A stretch of DNA of 64,000 bases from Mesostigma viride. Lineage: Eukaryota > Streptophyta > Mesostigmatophyceae > Mesostigmatales > Mesostigmataceae. The notes under the pieces are model-generated. The model was not told where the DNA came from and searched no databases. It saw only the letters and a list, made by a program, of their open reading frames with translations. Of the stretch, positions 43,898 through 55,435 are shown piece by piece (the first letter of the stretch is position 1; each line of letters starts with the position of its first letter). A program made the position numbers and the translations under genes. The stretch is from contig RPFO01000050.1 in the NCBI GenBank assembly GCA_009746045.1, positions 3,099,216 through 3,163,215 of the forward strand, given 5' to 3'.

Positions 43898-46756
43898 CCC
43901 CTAAACCGTCCTCGTGCCGATTTTCGACTGCGAGTTTTTCTCATGCCTCACATTCGGCATGAGTTTGTGCGCCCTGTAGGGATTTGGCGGGAGGGTTTTG
44001 GCGGGAACCAACTAGACCACCGAAAAGATCTAGATTCACTCTATCCGTAGGACACTTGTCTGACCGTATTTGACCACCGTATCAGGGTGGAAACCCTGGT
44101 CAAAGTCAACAGGGTACCCTGGTGCATGCAGGTTTGGGCGGTAAAAAAAATTGACAAAAACGTACGAAAACGAAGGATGCGAAAAAAGGGGGGAGCGCGG
44201 ACGTAGACATGGCGGACGAAATGCAGGCAGATATACGGACTTTCAAGGTAAAGAAGGGCATTTTCATGGCAGTGCCTGTGGAAAAATTCGGACGAGACTG
44301 GGCGATAGAGCAGTATGGGGAAAAACAAAGCGAGGTACGTTTGCCGGGCAAGGTAGTGACAGTGAACAGGTCCGGAGATGGTGCACGGTGCTATTTCCCG
44401 GACGACAAGCTCACGTACCCATTCACCCGTGAGCAGATTTTCATATATTCGTGCAGCTCAGATGAGTACGAAGCTCTAGTGAAAGAATGCGCCGCCAGGA
44501 AGGTCCCAACGGCAGGTAGCAGTGACGATGATAGCGAGCAGGGCCAGGATAGCGATTCTGACGCCGGCGAGGACGACGACGACAAATCCGAGGATATCGA
44601 GCTGCCCACACCGGTCAAGCGACGCGAGCCGGGGAAGCGCGCTGTCGGCAACCCGAAGAAGAACCCAGCCATCAGCCACGCCCCGAAAAGGCGCCGTCAG
44701 ACCAAGGCGGCGGCCAGCGAGAGCGTTGTCTCGGACGCTTCCGATGACGACTTTGTTTACCAGAAGGGTGCGGAGGGTCCGGTGCCGAGCGGTGAGGCTG
44801 AGCTCGATGATTCGTTTTTCCTAACGACACTCCTGCCACTGAGGAGCCAGCCGAGACTGTCTGGAAATCTGGTTTCGGCAAGCCAGGTGTGTTTCCTTTT
44901 CCCGATACTCCGGTGCTGTCGCCGATGACGGGTACCGCCTGCTATCAAAACCTTTCCCCTGCCCAGCTCGAGTTTGGGCCCCTCGGGCTGTTCTCCCTTT
45001 TCTGGTCCCAACGTGATGTCGTGGCCAAGATTGTCAAGGAGACCAACGACTATGCTGAGCTCAAGGGGGCGGGCAAGCCAGGTGAGCGTGAGTGGCACCC
45101 CTTAACAATGCATGAGATGGGCAAATTTCTGGGTGGAGCAGGTGCTGTGCCAACTGTGCTGCGCGCAAGGCAGGAAGCACAAGACCTCGGTCATGTGCGA
45201 GCACTGTGACATGGCGTTCTGCAGCAACAGCGAGCGGAACTGCTTCGGCCTCTTCCACTCCGGGCAGGTGGAGGGGCTGGACTTCAACGTGACGAAGCAG
45301 CGGGTATGGCAGCGCCTCTCCCAGCGTGGCGAATGCGCCAAGAATTTCAAGGGCGCCACTACCACGAGGGGTCAGCAGCCACCACCCGGAAGCTCAAGGG
45401 GGTGGCGCGGCGCCGCCATCTCAGGGCGGAGCATGTCCGCCTGGGATATAGTCCTACGGAGGCTGACTAAGAATGCTAGCATTTGTTGCCTACGTGGCAT
45501 GGCGTTTGGCCTTTCCTGCCCGCGCTCATGCGCGCCGTGTATCACCATGGGCCGGCATGGTTTGAAGTGTGTGTTATTGTTTCATGGACCCACCTGTGCA
45601 TGTGTTATTTGGTTTCATGTTGTTAGCCTGCATGGGTTATTGTTTCATGGTCATGTCTTATTAGCTTTCATGTTTATGCATAACTTGTGCAGTTTGAAAA
45701 TCTGCTCCGTGATGGTCACAGTGCCACCTATTTCTAGTTGGCAATTTTCAGTGTTACTGCATGCATGGTCCCTTGGTCACTAATTTATCTAGGAGTGCTG
45801 GGATGTTTTGACTTTGTGTGCAAGGTCCATCATGCATGTAAAAATAAGTACCACAGTATCAGCGGGTCTGCAAGCATTTACGCTTATTGTGGCATATATT
45901 TGTGCCACATAGGAGCTGGAATAAACATAATCATGCATGTTTCATGCTTACCTATCATTTCCATGTTCAAAACTGCACTAGGATGTTTATTCTAGCCCCC
46001 CCCAAACTGGTCACTCAGAATAGTCACCAGCTATTTTTAGCATTATCTTGTGGGTCCCTGGGTGAAACAAGACATGTAAGTGTTTGGATGTAGTGCTTGG
46101 GTACAGTTGCAGTCCCCCCTGAAATACTAGGGTGAAATCCAAGGTATACGTGCTCCATCATGTATGATAAGGTTGTGAACCCCGTACTCGCGGCCCGCGC
46201 GTAGTCGTCTCCAATCATATCCGGCAGGGACCTGTAGTGGTTATGGCAGGTATTGGTGGCACACAGGTTGGAATAAGTGTTAGCATGCATGTTTGCCCAT
46301 ACTCCATGCTTGCATATCGTTTCCATGTTCAAAACTGCACTAGGATGCCTATTTTAGCCCCCAAAAACTCGCGACTCGAAATAGTCACCAGTTATTTTTA
46401 GCACCAGCTGATGGGTCCCTGGGGGAGTTACAATTTTTAGTGTTTGTATCCCATCCTAACTAAAAAATCTATCTACAAAACCAACCCCAGGGTCAACTCA
46501 TTGAGGAAAGGGGTCTATCATCCATTATAAGGGTGTCACCGCGCACACTCACCGTACCCCCCTGAGGGGGGGGCTATTTATAGAGCAGGGGGGGCTAGCA
46601 CTGGGACCACCCACTATACCCCCAGGTGGGCCCTAATATGGTTATGCTTGGTTCCTAGTATGGTCTAGAAAAAATAATTAGGCTGAATGGGGGCACCTGT
46701 GGCATACTGTGCAACTCGTGACTCATTTTAGTCACGAGTCAAAGACGGTTGAGGGG
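43898..46756 (+). mobile_element. piggyBac element, 2,859 bp, internally deleted
   Basis: Inverted ends CCCCTAAACCGTC (43898) and its partner GACGGTTGAGGGG (to 46756), each flanked by TTAA (43894-43897 and 46757-46760). It carries a piggyBac transposase gene lacking its catalytic centre. The 3' half has a tandem duplication (about 45900-46075 and 46260-46430) and a subterminal palindrome (CTCGTGACTCATTTTAGTCACGAG split at 46708-46740). It sits in the tail of the LINE. Confidence 0.9.
44209..45430 (+). pseudogene. piggyBac transposase remnant: N-terminus fused to cysteine-rich domain
   Basis: From ATG 44209 an acidic N-terminal region with basic KRREPGKR and KRRRQTKAA motifs. A one-base shift at TTTTT (about 44816) leads to the piggyBac N-terminal block (SPMTGTACYQNL, GPLGLFSLFW, IVKETNDYAELK, WHPLTMHEMGKFLGG). 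At about 45140 this jumps to the C-terminal cysteine-rich domain (CQLCCAQGRKHKTSVMCEHC, CFGLFHSG). The whole DDD catalytic core of several hundred residues is missing. The product could at most bind ends or other proteins. Confidence 0.85.
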
Positions 46757-46838
46757 TTAATAGACACGTGACTGCGTCACGTGAGCATAAGTCCTCAGTG
46801 GGAGGGGAACATGGGATGGAATGGATGGTATAAGCTAT

Positions 46839-49155
46839 CTAGGTCCTAGTTACAGGGGTGTGGGCACCGCGGCCCGAATCGCTATGAATGCCATACTTGG
46901 TCACACGCGGAGCCCCCACAGGCTTGGGGGTGGTCTCCTTCATCACTACTTGCCATCTATCCTTGCGCACCATCTGCCTCCATATTACAGACAAACCAGG
47001 AGGCTGCCCGGGGGTGAGCCCGTCACGTCTAGTGTAGCACATGTCCATGCCGAGTCTATCACGAAAAGTCCACGGGTGGCGGCCCTGCCGCGCGCGGCCG
47101 GGGGCACGCCAGGTGAGGACATATCGCCCAGGCTGGGCGGGCTTGGTGCCAGCTAGTCTATCTGATGTAGTCTATACCTGATCTGTGCGGGCCAGGTGCC
47201 CGGCTAGGCCCAGGCGCCTGTGCCTAATAATGTGGGAAACATAGGGCAAATCAGCGTACAAATCCTCATTACTAATGCGCAAACCAAAGGGGATGTTAAG
47301 GGCCTTGCGCAGCATCTTGGTGACGGCGCCGTCGAGTCGTTGCTCCAGCTCCTGCATCAGTGTCCACGTCTCGGCGCCGTAGGTCAGGATCGTCAGAATG
47401 ACGACCTTGAAGAGGTCACGCTTGACGATCCGGGGTAGGGCGGGGTCGCTCCACCAGCGGCGGTGGTCATGGAGGTGCGCCCACGCCATGCCGATCCGGG
47501 TCGTCATGTCGTCCTCGCAGTCGGGAAGCCAACTGCCGAGCAGCTTGAAGCGGCCTGAAGGAGGCCGGTAGTTGACCTCGGCATCGTCTAAGAGGCGGAG
47601 TGTGGGTGGGGGCCCTGCCATGCCGAGGGGCCCTCCTGGCCGCCAGGGCCTCCGTTTTGGGGCTGATTTCTAGACCAACCGCCCGAGCCTCGAGCGCCAG
47701 GCAGTCCAGCCAAAGTTGGGCAGACTCCGGCTTCTCGATGAGCGTGATGTCGTCGGCATAAATGAGGTCAGCTAGTAAATTCTGCTTGTTAGTCGGCCCC
47801 CCTTCCCCAAGCTCGTTCGTGATCGCTAGGCCAGGGGCACGGCCTGCAATGCTAGCAAAGCGAGCACGTGCCTGGCGCATAACATAATCCACTACAATAA
47901 TAAACAGGTACGGCGACAGGACGCAACCCTGCCAGACGCCGGTCTGCAGTGGGCATGGCGGGGTTATGCCGTGCTGAGTGCGCACCGAAGTGGTGGACCC
48001 CTCATACAGCGTGCGGATGACGGTAATCAGGGGAGTGGGGACGCGAGCGCGAGCAAGTACAGCCCATAGAGCGTCCCAGAGGACAGAATCAAAAGCCTTG
48101 ATGAAGTCGACGAAGATCAGGATTGCGGGAAACTCACCAGGTTGCAGGAGAGCGATTTCCTCGAAGAGGCGACGCGCGACGAAGATGGCCATGACGGTGT
48201 TGCGCCCAGGACGGAAGCCCATTTGACTTTCCCCAAGGTGACAGTCGAGAGCAGAACGAAGGCGGTTGAGGATCATGCGCATGAACAACTTAAGTGCGGC
48301 GCTCTGGATGCAGACTCCTCTGTAGTTGGCGGGGTCGTCAGGGAACGTACCTTTGTTTTTGTACAGCATAATACGGTAGCTGTGCTGCCACTCAGGAATC
48401 GGCGGCGCGTCGGCAAGCAGGATCCGGTTGCAGACGTCAAGCAGGAACCCCGTGAGCGCCGTCAGCTTAATCACCGGGGCTGGGAGCTGGTCAGGTCCAA
48501 CGGCGGCATAAAAGCGGAGTTGCTTGGCGGCGGTGCTCAGCTCGAGCTCGGTGAACGGCGGGAGCTCGTTGGGGTCGGCCAGGGGTTCCGTCAGGGCTGG
48601 GTACGTGTAGTCCTGCTCAGCGGCGGGCGGCGTGGGCGGCGCAGGGACGTCCGCCGGTGCTACTGCCAGGCGTGCGGCCGCCAGAGGGCCAAGCGGCGGA
48701 GGCGGCGGGGGGGCGCCGAGCAGCCGGGACTGGGAGGAATACCACTGGTCGAGCTGCTGCTGCGGTGAGCCAGAGAGCGTCCGCGGCGCCGGCTGCGCGC
48801 CGCCGGCGGGCCGTTGGGCGTGACGCAGGCGGGTCCAGGCGTACTTGCCGTGCTGGTCCTTGAGGTGGGCGAAGTACTCGCGGACATGAAGGTCCTCCTG
48901 CTCCTTGGTCGCCTGCCGGATGGCCGAGTGGTAATCGGCTTTGAGGCGGGCGTAGCGGGCGGGGTCGCTGTTGTCGCGCAGGGCTTGCCGGGCCTGGATG
49001 ACGGCGGGGAGCCGGTGCAGGCTGGTGAAGCGGGGCGGGCGGCGGGGGGGCAGTAGGGCCCCGGCCGCGGGCAGCTTGTCAGCGAGGTGCCGAAGGGCCG
49101 ATGCCGGGCCGGCAGCGAACAGCTGGGCGTGGCTGGCCGGGATGTCCAGCACCAA
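46839..49155 (-). pseudogene. LINE reverse transcriptase ORF, frameshifted
   Basis: The minus-strand frame 49155-47467 has an Arg/Ala-rich N-terminal part, then RT motifs: NYRGVCIQSAALKLFMRMI, MGFRPGRNT, FVDFIKAFDSVLWD (motif A Asp), TGVWQGCVLSPYLF and LIYADDITLI (motif C, catalytic YADD). Near 47620 the frame shifts and continues in 47621-47172 with LLDDAEVNYRPPSGRFKLLG, LTYGAETWTLMQELEQRLDG and IRHRRLGLAGHLART. A final coding-like tail lies at 47048-46839. Apurinic endonuclease and any ORF1 are absent. The same protein family appears in the two arms at 26990-28400. Confidence 0.85.
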
Positions 49156-49251
49156 CCAGATGCAGACGATATTTGTTTAAACTTTTGTGTAATTATTTTT
49201 CTAATGAGATTAGCATAGTACTCCGTGGCATGCCTTTGCGCATGACACGCA

Positions 49252-49253
49252 AG

Positions 49254-49334
<81 letters not shown>
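49252..49334 (+). repeat. (CTTA)n microsatellite
   Basis: About 20 copies of CTTA, ending exactly at the right copy of the LINE target duplication. It therefore seems to form the LINE 5' terminus. Confidence 0.9.
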
Positions 49335-49336
<2 letters not shown>

Positions 49337-49378
49337 CCACCAACCGGTGGTCAGAGCACACCGTGGGCGGTCAATTAA

Positions 49379-51088
49379 CTCGCGTTATTACATAACGCAA
49401 TTTTTTGCGTTGTGAGGTTATAACGCAAAAAATTGCGTTGTTAACATGGAGTTCAAACAACTATTTCCCAATAGTTTAGAGGCCAAACAACTGCAGTCAG
49501 GCTTAGTTTATAACCCTAGGATCTCATAAAAAAATCCCCGTACCCAAGTACCCAACGGTTGCCACGTGGCATCATGCAATGCCAGCTGTAAATCAGGACT
49601 TTTTAGGGAAGACGAAGGTGATGGCCGAACGAAATCGCGCGTACCCACTGCAGTCCTGCTGTAGTCTAGCGACATGGCGCAGCTGTTTGACCCCAGGAAA
49701 CGCGATCGTAACCTAATAGGAAGACATGTTAGCGTCCCAGCAACATACTGGGGTGAGAAATGGGCCATTTGATAGGTGTCGGCAGCGTTCTTGCTGGAAT
49801 AAACTGCGATCAGGCCGGACGATAGAAACGTTGACAGCAATACCTTTCCGGCGTATTTTAAAGGATATATCGGTTTCTTTTTACTTTTTATGATACATAG
49901 TAGTCGTAAACGTGCAAGGGTGGCCAGAAATCGCCGAATCCAGCGACCATGCTGCACAGCTTTGGTGTGCCGAAATGCGCCATTTTGCGGCCACCGGCTG
50001 GGCCAAGGTAACGCCATCCATGCCTGGTAAAGCTTAAGCATCGTTTTCCTATCGATGTTTGACATTTATATATACGTTCTAGCTTGTGTAGCACATTCTT
50101 TTTGCACTATTCATGCTCTTTCTTGACCCTGGCCTGGCCCCTTTCTAAAACACCATTCTTAGATGCTTCCCTCAGTCAGTTGACCTGCCACAGGGTGATG
50201 GTGATAAGTTTTAGAGGCTGTATGGGTTTGAATACCTCCATATATGTTTGTTATACATTTCCCATACACATATTGCATGAGTGTGAGGCAGTTGGCTGGT
50301 CTCTGTGGCATCATCAAGCACGTAACTGGTGAGTAAAAGCTTCCCATTGACAGCATGTGCCACCAGGTGTGCTGGCCATCACCTGGCAAGCTATAGCAGC
50401 TTAGGCCTAGTTTATCCTTGCTAGGGCAGGCTGAAATAGGCTCAACACCACTAGTTTGTTGGTGGCTGCCTCCTAGAATGCATGCCTTGCGTAGGGTGTC
50501 CGTACCACGTTACCTACGTGCATGGACAAGGTGGCCGCAGTGCCCGCTCTTCTCGTTAAGCGTGGCATGTGGCCAGCTTGTATTATTGGCTGCAGGTGGT
50601 TGCCCTGTCTTATTTTGACATATCTGGGCTTAGTTTGTGCATCTCCATGGGTTTATGCCCCCCAAGGGGCCCACGGTGCCTTTTGTGTGCACCCACTTGT
50701 CTACCCAGTGTTTTAGTGTTATAATTTCATGGGTGTGGGGAAAATAGGAGGGCTGCTTATTTCAAGCCCATATGCAGCCACGAGGGTCTACATATATTGC
50801 TTTTACTCCAAAAAATTCAGTGCCTGCAATACTTGACCCATGTGGCATACCGGCCCCTTGTAGTGTGAGGGGGTCATAGTTTACGAGACCCATGTGTCTT
50901 CAACTTTGAATTTCACATAGCCAGGCTGGGAATTACATGCCAAGACCATATACTACATTTTTTTATATATCTCAGAGAATTCATAACTGGCCTCAGATAG
51001 CCCATATCATGCTTGCTTCATTAGATGTGTTTAATTGAAATAAAGTGTTATAACGCAAAAAATTGCGTTATAAATGTGCTAACGCGAG
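49379..51088 (+). mobile_element. 1.7-kb inverted-repeat element with TTAA flanks
   Basis: Ends CTCGCGTTA..ACATAACGC (49379) and GCGTTATAA..TAACGCGAG (to 51088), flanked by TTAA at 49375-49378 and 51089-51092. Each end holds the palindrome AACGCAATTTTTTGCGTT. No transposase is visible. Interior frames are short. A non-autonomous TTAA-class element (piggyBac or Kolobok type, not decided). Confidence 0.8.
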
Positions 51089-51092
51089 TTAA

Positions 51093-51497
51093 TTAATAAA
51101 TTTGCGTAGGCAGGTCAAACACTCGGGTATCCAAAACCGAAGCGCACCTGGGCTGCCGTATACCGCCACGTAGTCCACACAGGTCTGACGGTTGTTAGGG
51201 CCCTGAAAAGTGACCAAGTCCTGTGGGGGACGTTGGAAGTGGCAGTTGACAGCAACCATCCCCCTATGCAGCAAAAAAGCTGAAACTGGCAACGGGGTGT
51301 TGTTGGTAGCGACCGTGCTGGCAGGTGCATGCAAATTGTGACTGCCAGCAGTGCGCCCACGGGGAGCGTGACATCGGCGTCTAGCAGCATAACCAAGAAG
51401 TGGCGGGCCCGGGTGGCCCCCGAGGTCAAGGTCATAGGGGTTGAAGGTTCCTTTACTCTGTATTGGCACGCACATGACGCAGTCACGTGCTAATTAA
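51093..51497 (+). mobile_element. LINE 3' end, CACGTGAC subfamily, plus strand
   Basis: Shares GGTTGAAGGTTCCT, TATTGGCACGCACATGACG and CAGTCACGTG with 40455-40540 in inverse orientation, followed by a TAATTAATTAA tail. Upstream sequence is C-terminal LINE-like but frames are broken. Confidence 0.7.
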
Positions 51498-51501
51498 TTA
51501 A

Positions 51502-54172
51502 GGGGACTGGTCCCTTCCGAATTTTTTGGCGCCAAAAAATTCGCGCCGGTACCGAAGGTCATAAATTTCACGTGCACGGTGCGCGCACCCCTTGCGGAAG
51601 TGGCCATGGCGACTGCGTTCAGGCGAAACTACCACACTAGGGCAGGCGAAATGCAAAAATTTTACTCGAATCTAAAAGACGATGAGTTTATGATGTTAGT
51701 TTGTGGCGGAAATAAGCTGGTTTACAATATCGCTGTTGTTTTTTTATGCCATCGGCATGGGGGGTAATCTGAATTTTTTGGTCGCGCGGAATGAAATAGA
51801 ATTCATGATAGCGGCTGTAAAATCGCGGTTTGGGGGGTTGTTCTGACCGTGAAGCAGGCGGTTGCATCGAATTCTAAACCGAGCTGGTGCTTTTCGCCAT
51901 ATTTTCGGCCATTATCGGTAAGTAATTGTTCAGACCTGCGCAGTGCGTGTCTGACCTGTCCATGGAATAACGGCTGTTATTGCGCGCCTGGGCGAGGGAT
52001 TTACGAGGGCGAGTTACAGATTTGTCGCGAATGTTATATGCTATCAGTGCCTTCTTCTATGAGCTCATCGTTCGATTTTTTTTGCGTTCTTTTTGGGCAG
52101 TTTCCGCCAGCTAGCTTGCCGTCGCTTGCCGTTGTGTTGCCGAATACCTGACAGCTTTAGATTGTTTTCGTTGATGTCGTGATCAGGGCCGCTTCAGTCG
52201 CAGCCTATAGCTCTTCGGGAAGGTATAAGGCATTTCATAAAACGTGTTCTGGCAAGGATGTTGTGCGTATGGACGCTTCTTGTTGTTTGAGAGTGACGCA
52301 CCCTCTCTTCGCAGCGGCATCACAGCGCTCATGCGCTGAAGGGCCGCCAATGGTTTCTTTGCATTTTATCGTGCAGGGATGGAAGTGTTATAGTGATGAT
52401 GATGTTGGAGATATTGCATTTGTGTGACTGCATGTAGATAGCTGGCACCAATGGTTGTTTGAGCTTTCCTTTGTTATGATGATGTGACAAGACTACAATG
52501 TGCTGAGCCAACCATGGTTGACATGCATGACTGCATGCAAGCTATATATACCATGTTCCTACTTGGTTCCTTGCCCTCCATAGTCCCAGTTTGTCATCCA
52601 TGCCGGGGAGGACAGTTTAGGAGGTGTTGTTGAGCTGATTAGCTTGGTTGGCATCAACCTTACACTCTAACCTGGGAGAAACATAGGAAATGCTGCTTAG
52701 GCATGTTAGGGCTACCATCGTCAAGGCTATGAACATATTTACAAGGCTGGCCATGCTGGAGGGATGATGAACACATATGAGGTGCGTGGCCACCCGTTTG
52801 TACATTGTAAACATACTCAGCATGGTTTTGGTGCATGTTGGATGGCATATGAAGTGGCACTGTGGGGTTACTAACTTACTGAGTGGTCCTTAGCGCCTTG
52901 TCAGGTGGTCATATAGGAAACCCATCAACTTGAGTAGTTCTTGTCACAATGACCCCCCACGTTGAGCATGCGTTGCCGTCAGCGTGCAAGAGTTAATCAT
53001 GTGTGCTTTGGTCAGTTTGCAGATGTCTTTGATGAAGAAGGAGGTGCTAGTGTGGCTGAATGGTTACTATAATTTCCTTGTAGTGTCTACATGGGTGGCC
53101 GTCTTGGAATGGTTGTAACTTGGGCAGTTCTTGTCAGAACGTCGTCAAACCTTGAACATAGGAGGTACCATATGTGCAGAGGATGGTAGTATGTGGTTGG
53201 GAATCACGGTCACACCGGCTGTGGAGGAGCAGCTGGCCTCCCTCAAGCTGGAGAGGGCACGCCAGCAGGCCAAGAAGAGGGACCCAAACTGGCGCAGGCT
53301 GCGCAAGAAGAAAAAAACTGAGGCCCAGGGGGGCAAGCGGAAGGATAACAAGGCCGGGGGGAGTATGAGCATGGCAGTGGCTATGCCATCTACGGGCAGC
53401 CCGTGGCGGGGCAGGAAGGGGGGGGGAAGCCAGTGACAGTGGCAGTGACAGTGTGCTCTGCACGGTGTGTGGCGGTGCAGAGCACAAGAAGGTGAACCCC
53501 TTTCTCTTGTGTTCCAACCAGGATCCGGGCGACCATGGGGGCCACATGTTGTGCTTGGGTTTCACGCTGTCCACCGTGCCTGGTGATCCCTGGTTTTGTG
53601 CAGCATGTGATGACACGGGGGCCAACAGTGTGCTTGATTGACAGTTTTTCCAGTTTTTTCCAAGTCCTGAAAAGGGCTATAACCATGATCATATATGTGT
53701 GTGTTTTACTGGTCAGATTGAGCTGAAAATTGGTGGGTATACATTTCCCACCATGTAATATTTGATTTTAACCCCACTGGCCATATAACATGTGTTATTG
53801 ATTTGATTTATTTTTTTATGTGCTAAAAAAGACCCTTTTTAGGTCAAAATTTAACACCTACTAGTTTGAAGTACCATTTTGGGGACCCAACTAGCCAGGT
53901 TTTTTGTAAACAGTGGGAACTTAAAGAAAATATCATGGCTGATTGAATTTGGTCTTGCCATGCACCTAGGCACTAGGTGCCATGGACCCTATGGTTTAGC
54001 GTATTATGCTGGCATCCGGTGTATAACCAGGGGTCATGAACCCTACAGGTGGGGGGATGCATGCCCAAACATGTTGTTTTGATGCCCCAAACTCAAATCT
54101 GGACATATCATGTGGACTTACAATGTTGTTACATGAGTTCACTTTTGGGGTGGTCAGAAGGGACCAGTCCCC
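51502..54172 (+). mobile_element. 2.7-kb TTAA-flanked element with a PHD-finger ORF
   Basis: Ends GGGGACTGGTCCCTTC (51502) and GAAGGGACCAGTCCCC (to 54172), flanked by TTAA at 51498-51501 and 54173-54176. It lies in the TTAATTAA tail of the LINE 3' end at 51093-51497. The only coding-like part is the PHD-finger region at 53131-53641. No transposase core is seen, so it is probably non-autonomous. Confidence 0.85.
53131..53641 (+). pseudogene. PHD-type zinc finger ORF, broken at a G9 run
   Basis: The first frame (to TGA at 53436) has a Glu/Lys helix (VEEQLASLKLERARQQAKKR) and KKKKTE. It shifts by one base at the G9 run 53418-53426 into a second frame with DSGSDS, then CTVCGGAEHKK, LLCSNQDPGDHGGHMLC and PWFCAACDD, stop at 53641. 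The spacing C-x2-C, C, H-x2-C, W-x-C-x2-C is that of a PHD finger, which binds histone tails. It is carried by a TTAA-flanked element. piggyBac transposases often end in a similar cross-brace zinc domain, so it may be the C-terminus of such a transposase. Confidence 0.6.
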
Positions 54173-54193
54173 TTAAACAATGTTCTTGAAAAC

Positions 54194-54412
54194 CATTACA
54201 AACATATGTGTCTAGGTCATCTAGTCGCTCCACACGTAAGCCAGCCATAATTTCAATGCACAAGGATACACATTTCCATCACCATTCATCTTCATCATCC
54301 TGAACGACTCGAAAACGCGGAAAAGATAACGGCAGGCTCGAGCTACCATGGTCCGGATTCTCCCGATTTCTGGCCTGCGCTGGTTGTCTCTTTGATATGT
54401 GTCCTTGACAAA
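54194..54412 (-). pseudogene. Second copy of the 42555-42805 fragment
   Basis: The minus strand encodes IEIMAGLRVERLDD-like sequence and shares long blocks with 42555-42790. Direction is opposite, and the two copies bracket the LINE/TTAA cluster. Decayed. Confidence 0.5.
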
Positions 54413-55435
54413 AAGCTGCAGGATTCGGGTACCCCGTTGAAACTTAAATAAAATTAACTTTATTGAAACTTAAATAAAGAATAAGTAACACACTTTAAAG
54501 GCGCTAATCTAGTCATACAGGCCTAGGTCTGTATGTCCTTAACCTGCAATCAAAGTAGTTACAACTTACAGAACATTAGAGACAAGTAAGCCATATGGCC
54601 CTGTTAGCTTGCGCCCCCCCTAACACCACTCAAATGACAAACGCTAAATCATTTGCCAAATGAACAAGTCCAGCAAAGTGTGCCATCCAGTAGGCAATAA
54701 CAACGTTGCGGCATCACAGGCTGAATACCAGGCAGCGGTTTTCCAATGCACACCGATGTGCACATAGGCATGCGTTGCAATGGGCCACAATCCTACTCCC
54801 TGGAATTAAGGGAGTACCCCCCGCGTACATGGTTTGCGATTCCCCAGCAGACAACGCTCTCCATGCAGAAGCCCGCGCAGCCTGATAGGATAGGTTGGCC
54901 AGGGAAAAGTCGTGCGAGGTTGCCAACGACAGCTGCTGGCGACTCTCATCGCCAGGTGTCACTGTCTGACAGCCAGCAGGCCCCCGTGGGGTTTCCACCC
55001 GAATCCGTCAAGTCTCGTCCGTGGAGAGGGGGGGGGGGGCGCGCCCTGCCCCCGAGGCCCTGACAATCCCACTGGCAAGAAGAAGGTGCGCATGCAAGGC
55101 TCTGCCACCCGCGACCTTCTTGGCACCGCTCTTTTAGCTGTCCACATTTATTGCTGTACTGTGATGCCAAGCATTCTTGGCTCATGTTCTTTGTTCCGCA
55201 TCCCATCGGCTCCCAACACCACGGCCGAGTAACCACGGTAACAGGCAGGAGCCAGACCCTACAGGCAAGAGCCAGACCTTAGGACAGGGCAAATGATGCG
55301 ACGGGGCACGTGGCTACCAAGCGCCCCAGGTCAACAGGGGAAAGGCCGCCACATGCTGGCTTGCCGCCACCTAGACCCCCTCTCGGCTCAAGCGTTCAGC
55401 CCACAGCAAGGGGCTGCAAGCCCAAGATGAGGCGC
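54413..55435. other. 3' flank of the carrier gene, no other gene seen
   Basis: Short frames only. It includes a duplicated ACTTAAATAAA segment near 54450 and a G11 run near 55029. Part of it will be the 3' UTR of the minus-strand carrier gene. No clear polyadenylation signal could be singled out. Confidence 0.4.

Larger units (their letters stand above)
43879..49334 (-). mobile_element. LINE retrotransposon with 11-bp target duplication, split by piggyBac
   Basis: ACCCACCAACC flanks both ends (43868-43878 and 49335-49345). On the minus strand the 5' end is an (AAGT)n run (49334-49252), then the RT region to about 47170, a C-terminal tail (47048-46839, with RWQVVMKETTPKPVGAP), a CACGTGACGCAGTCACGTG box (46765-46785) and a TTAAT tail that continues at 43897-43881 on the far side of the piggyBac element. 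No endonuclease domain, so it is 5'-truncated. Confidence 0.8.
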
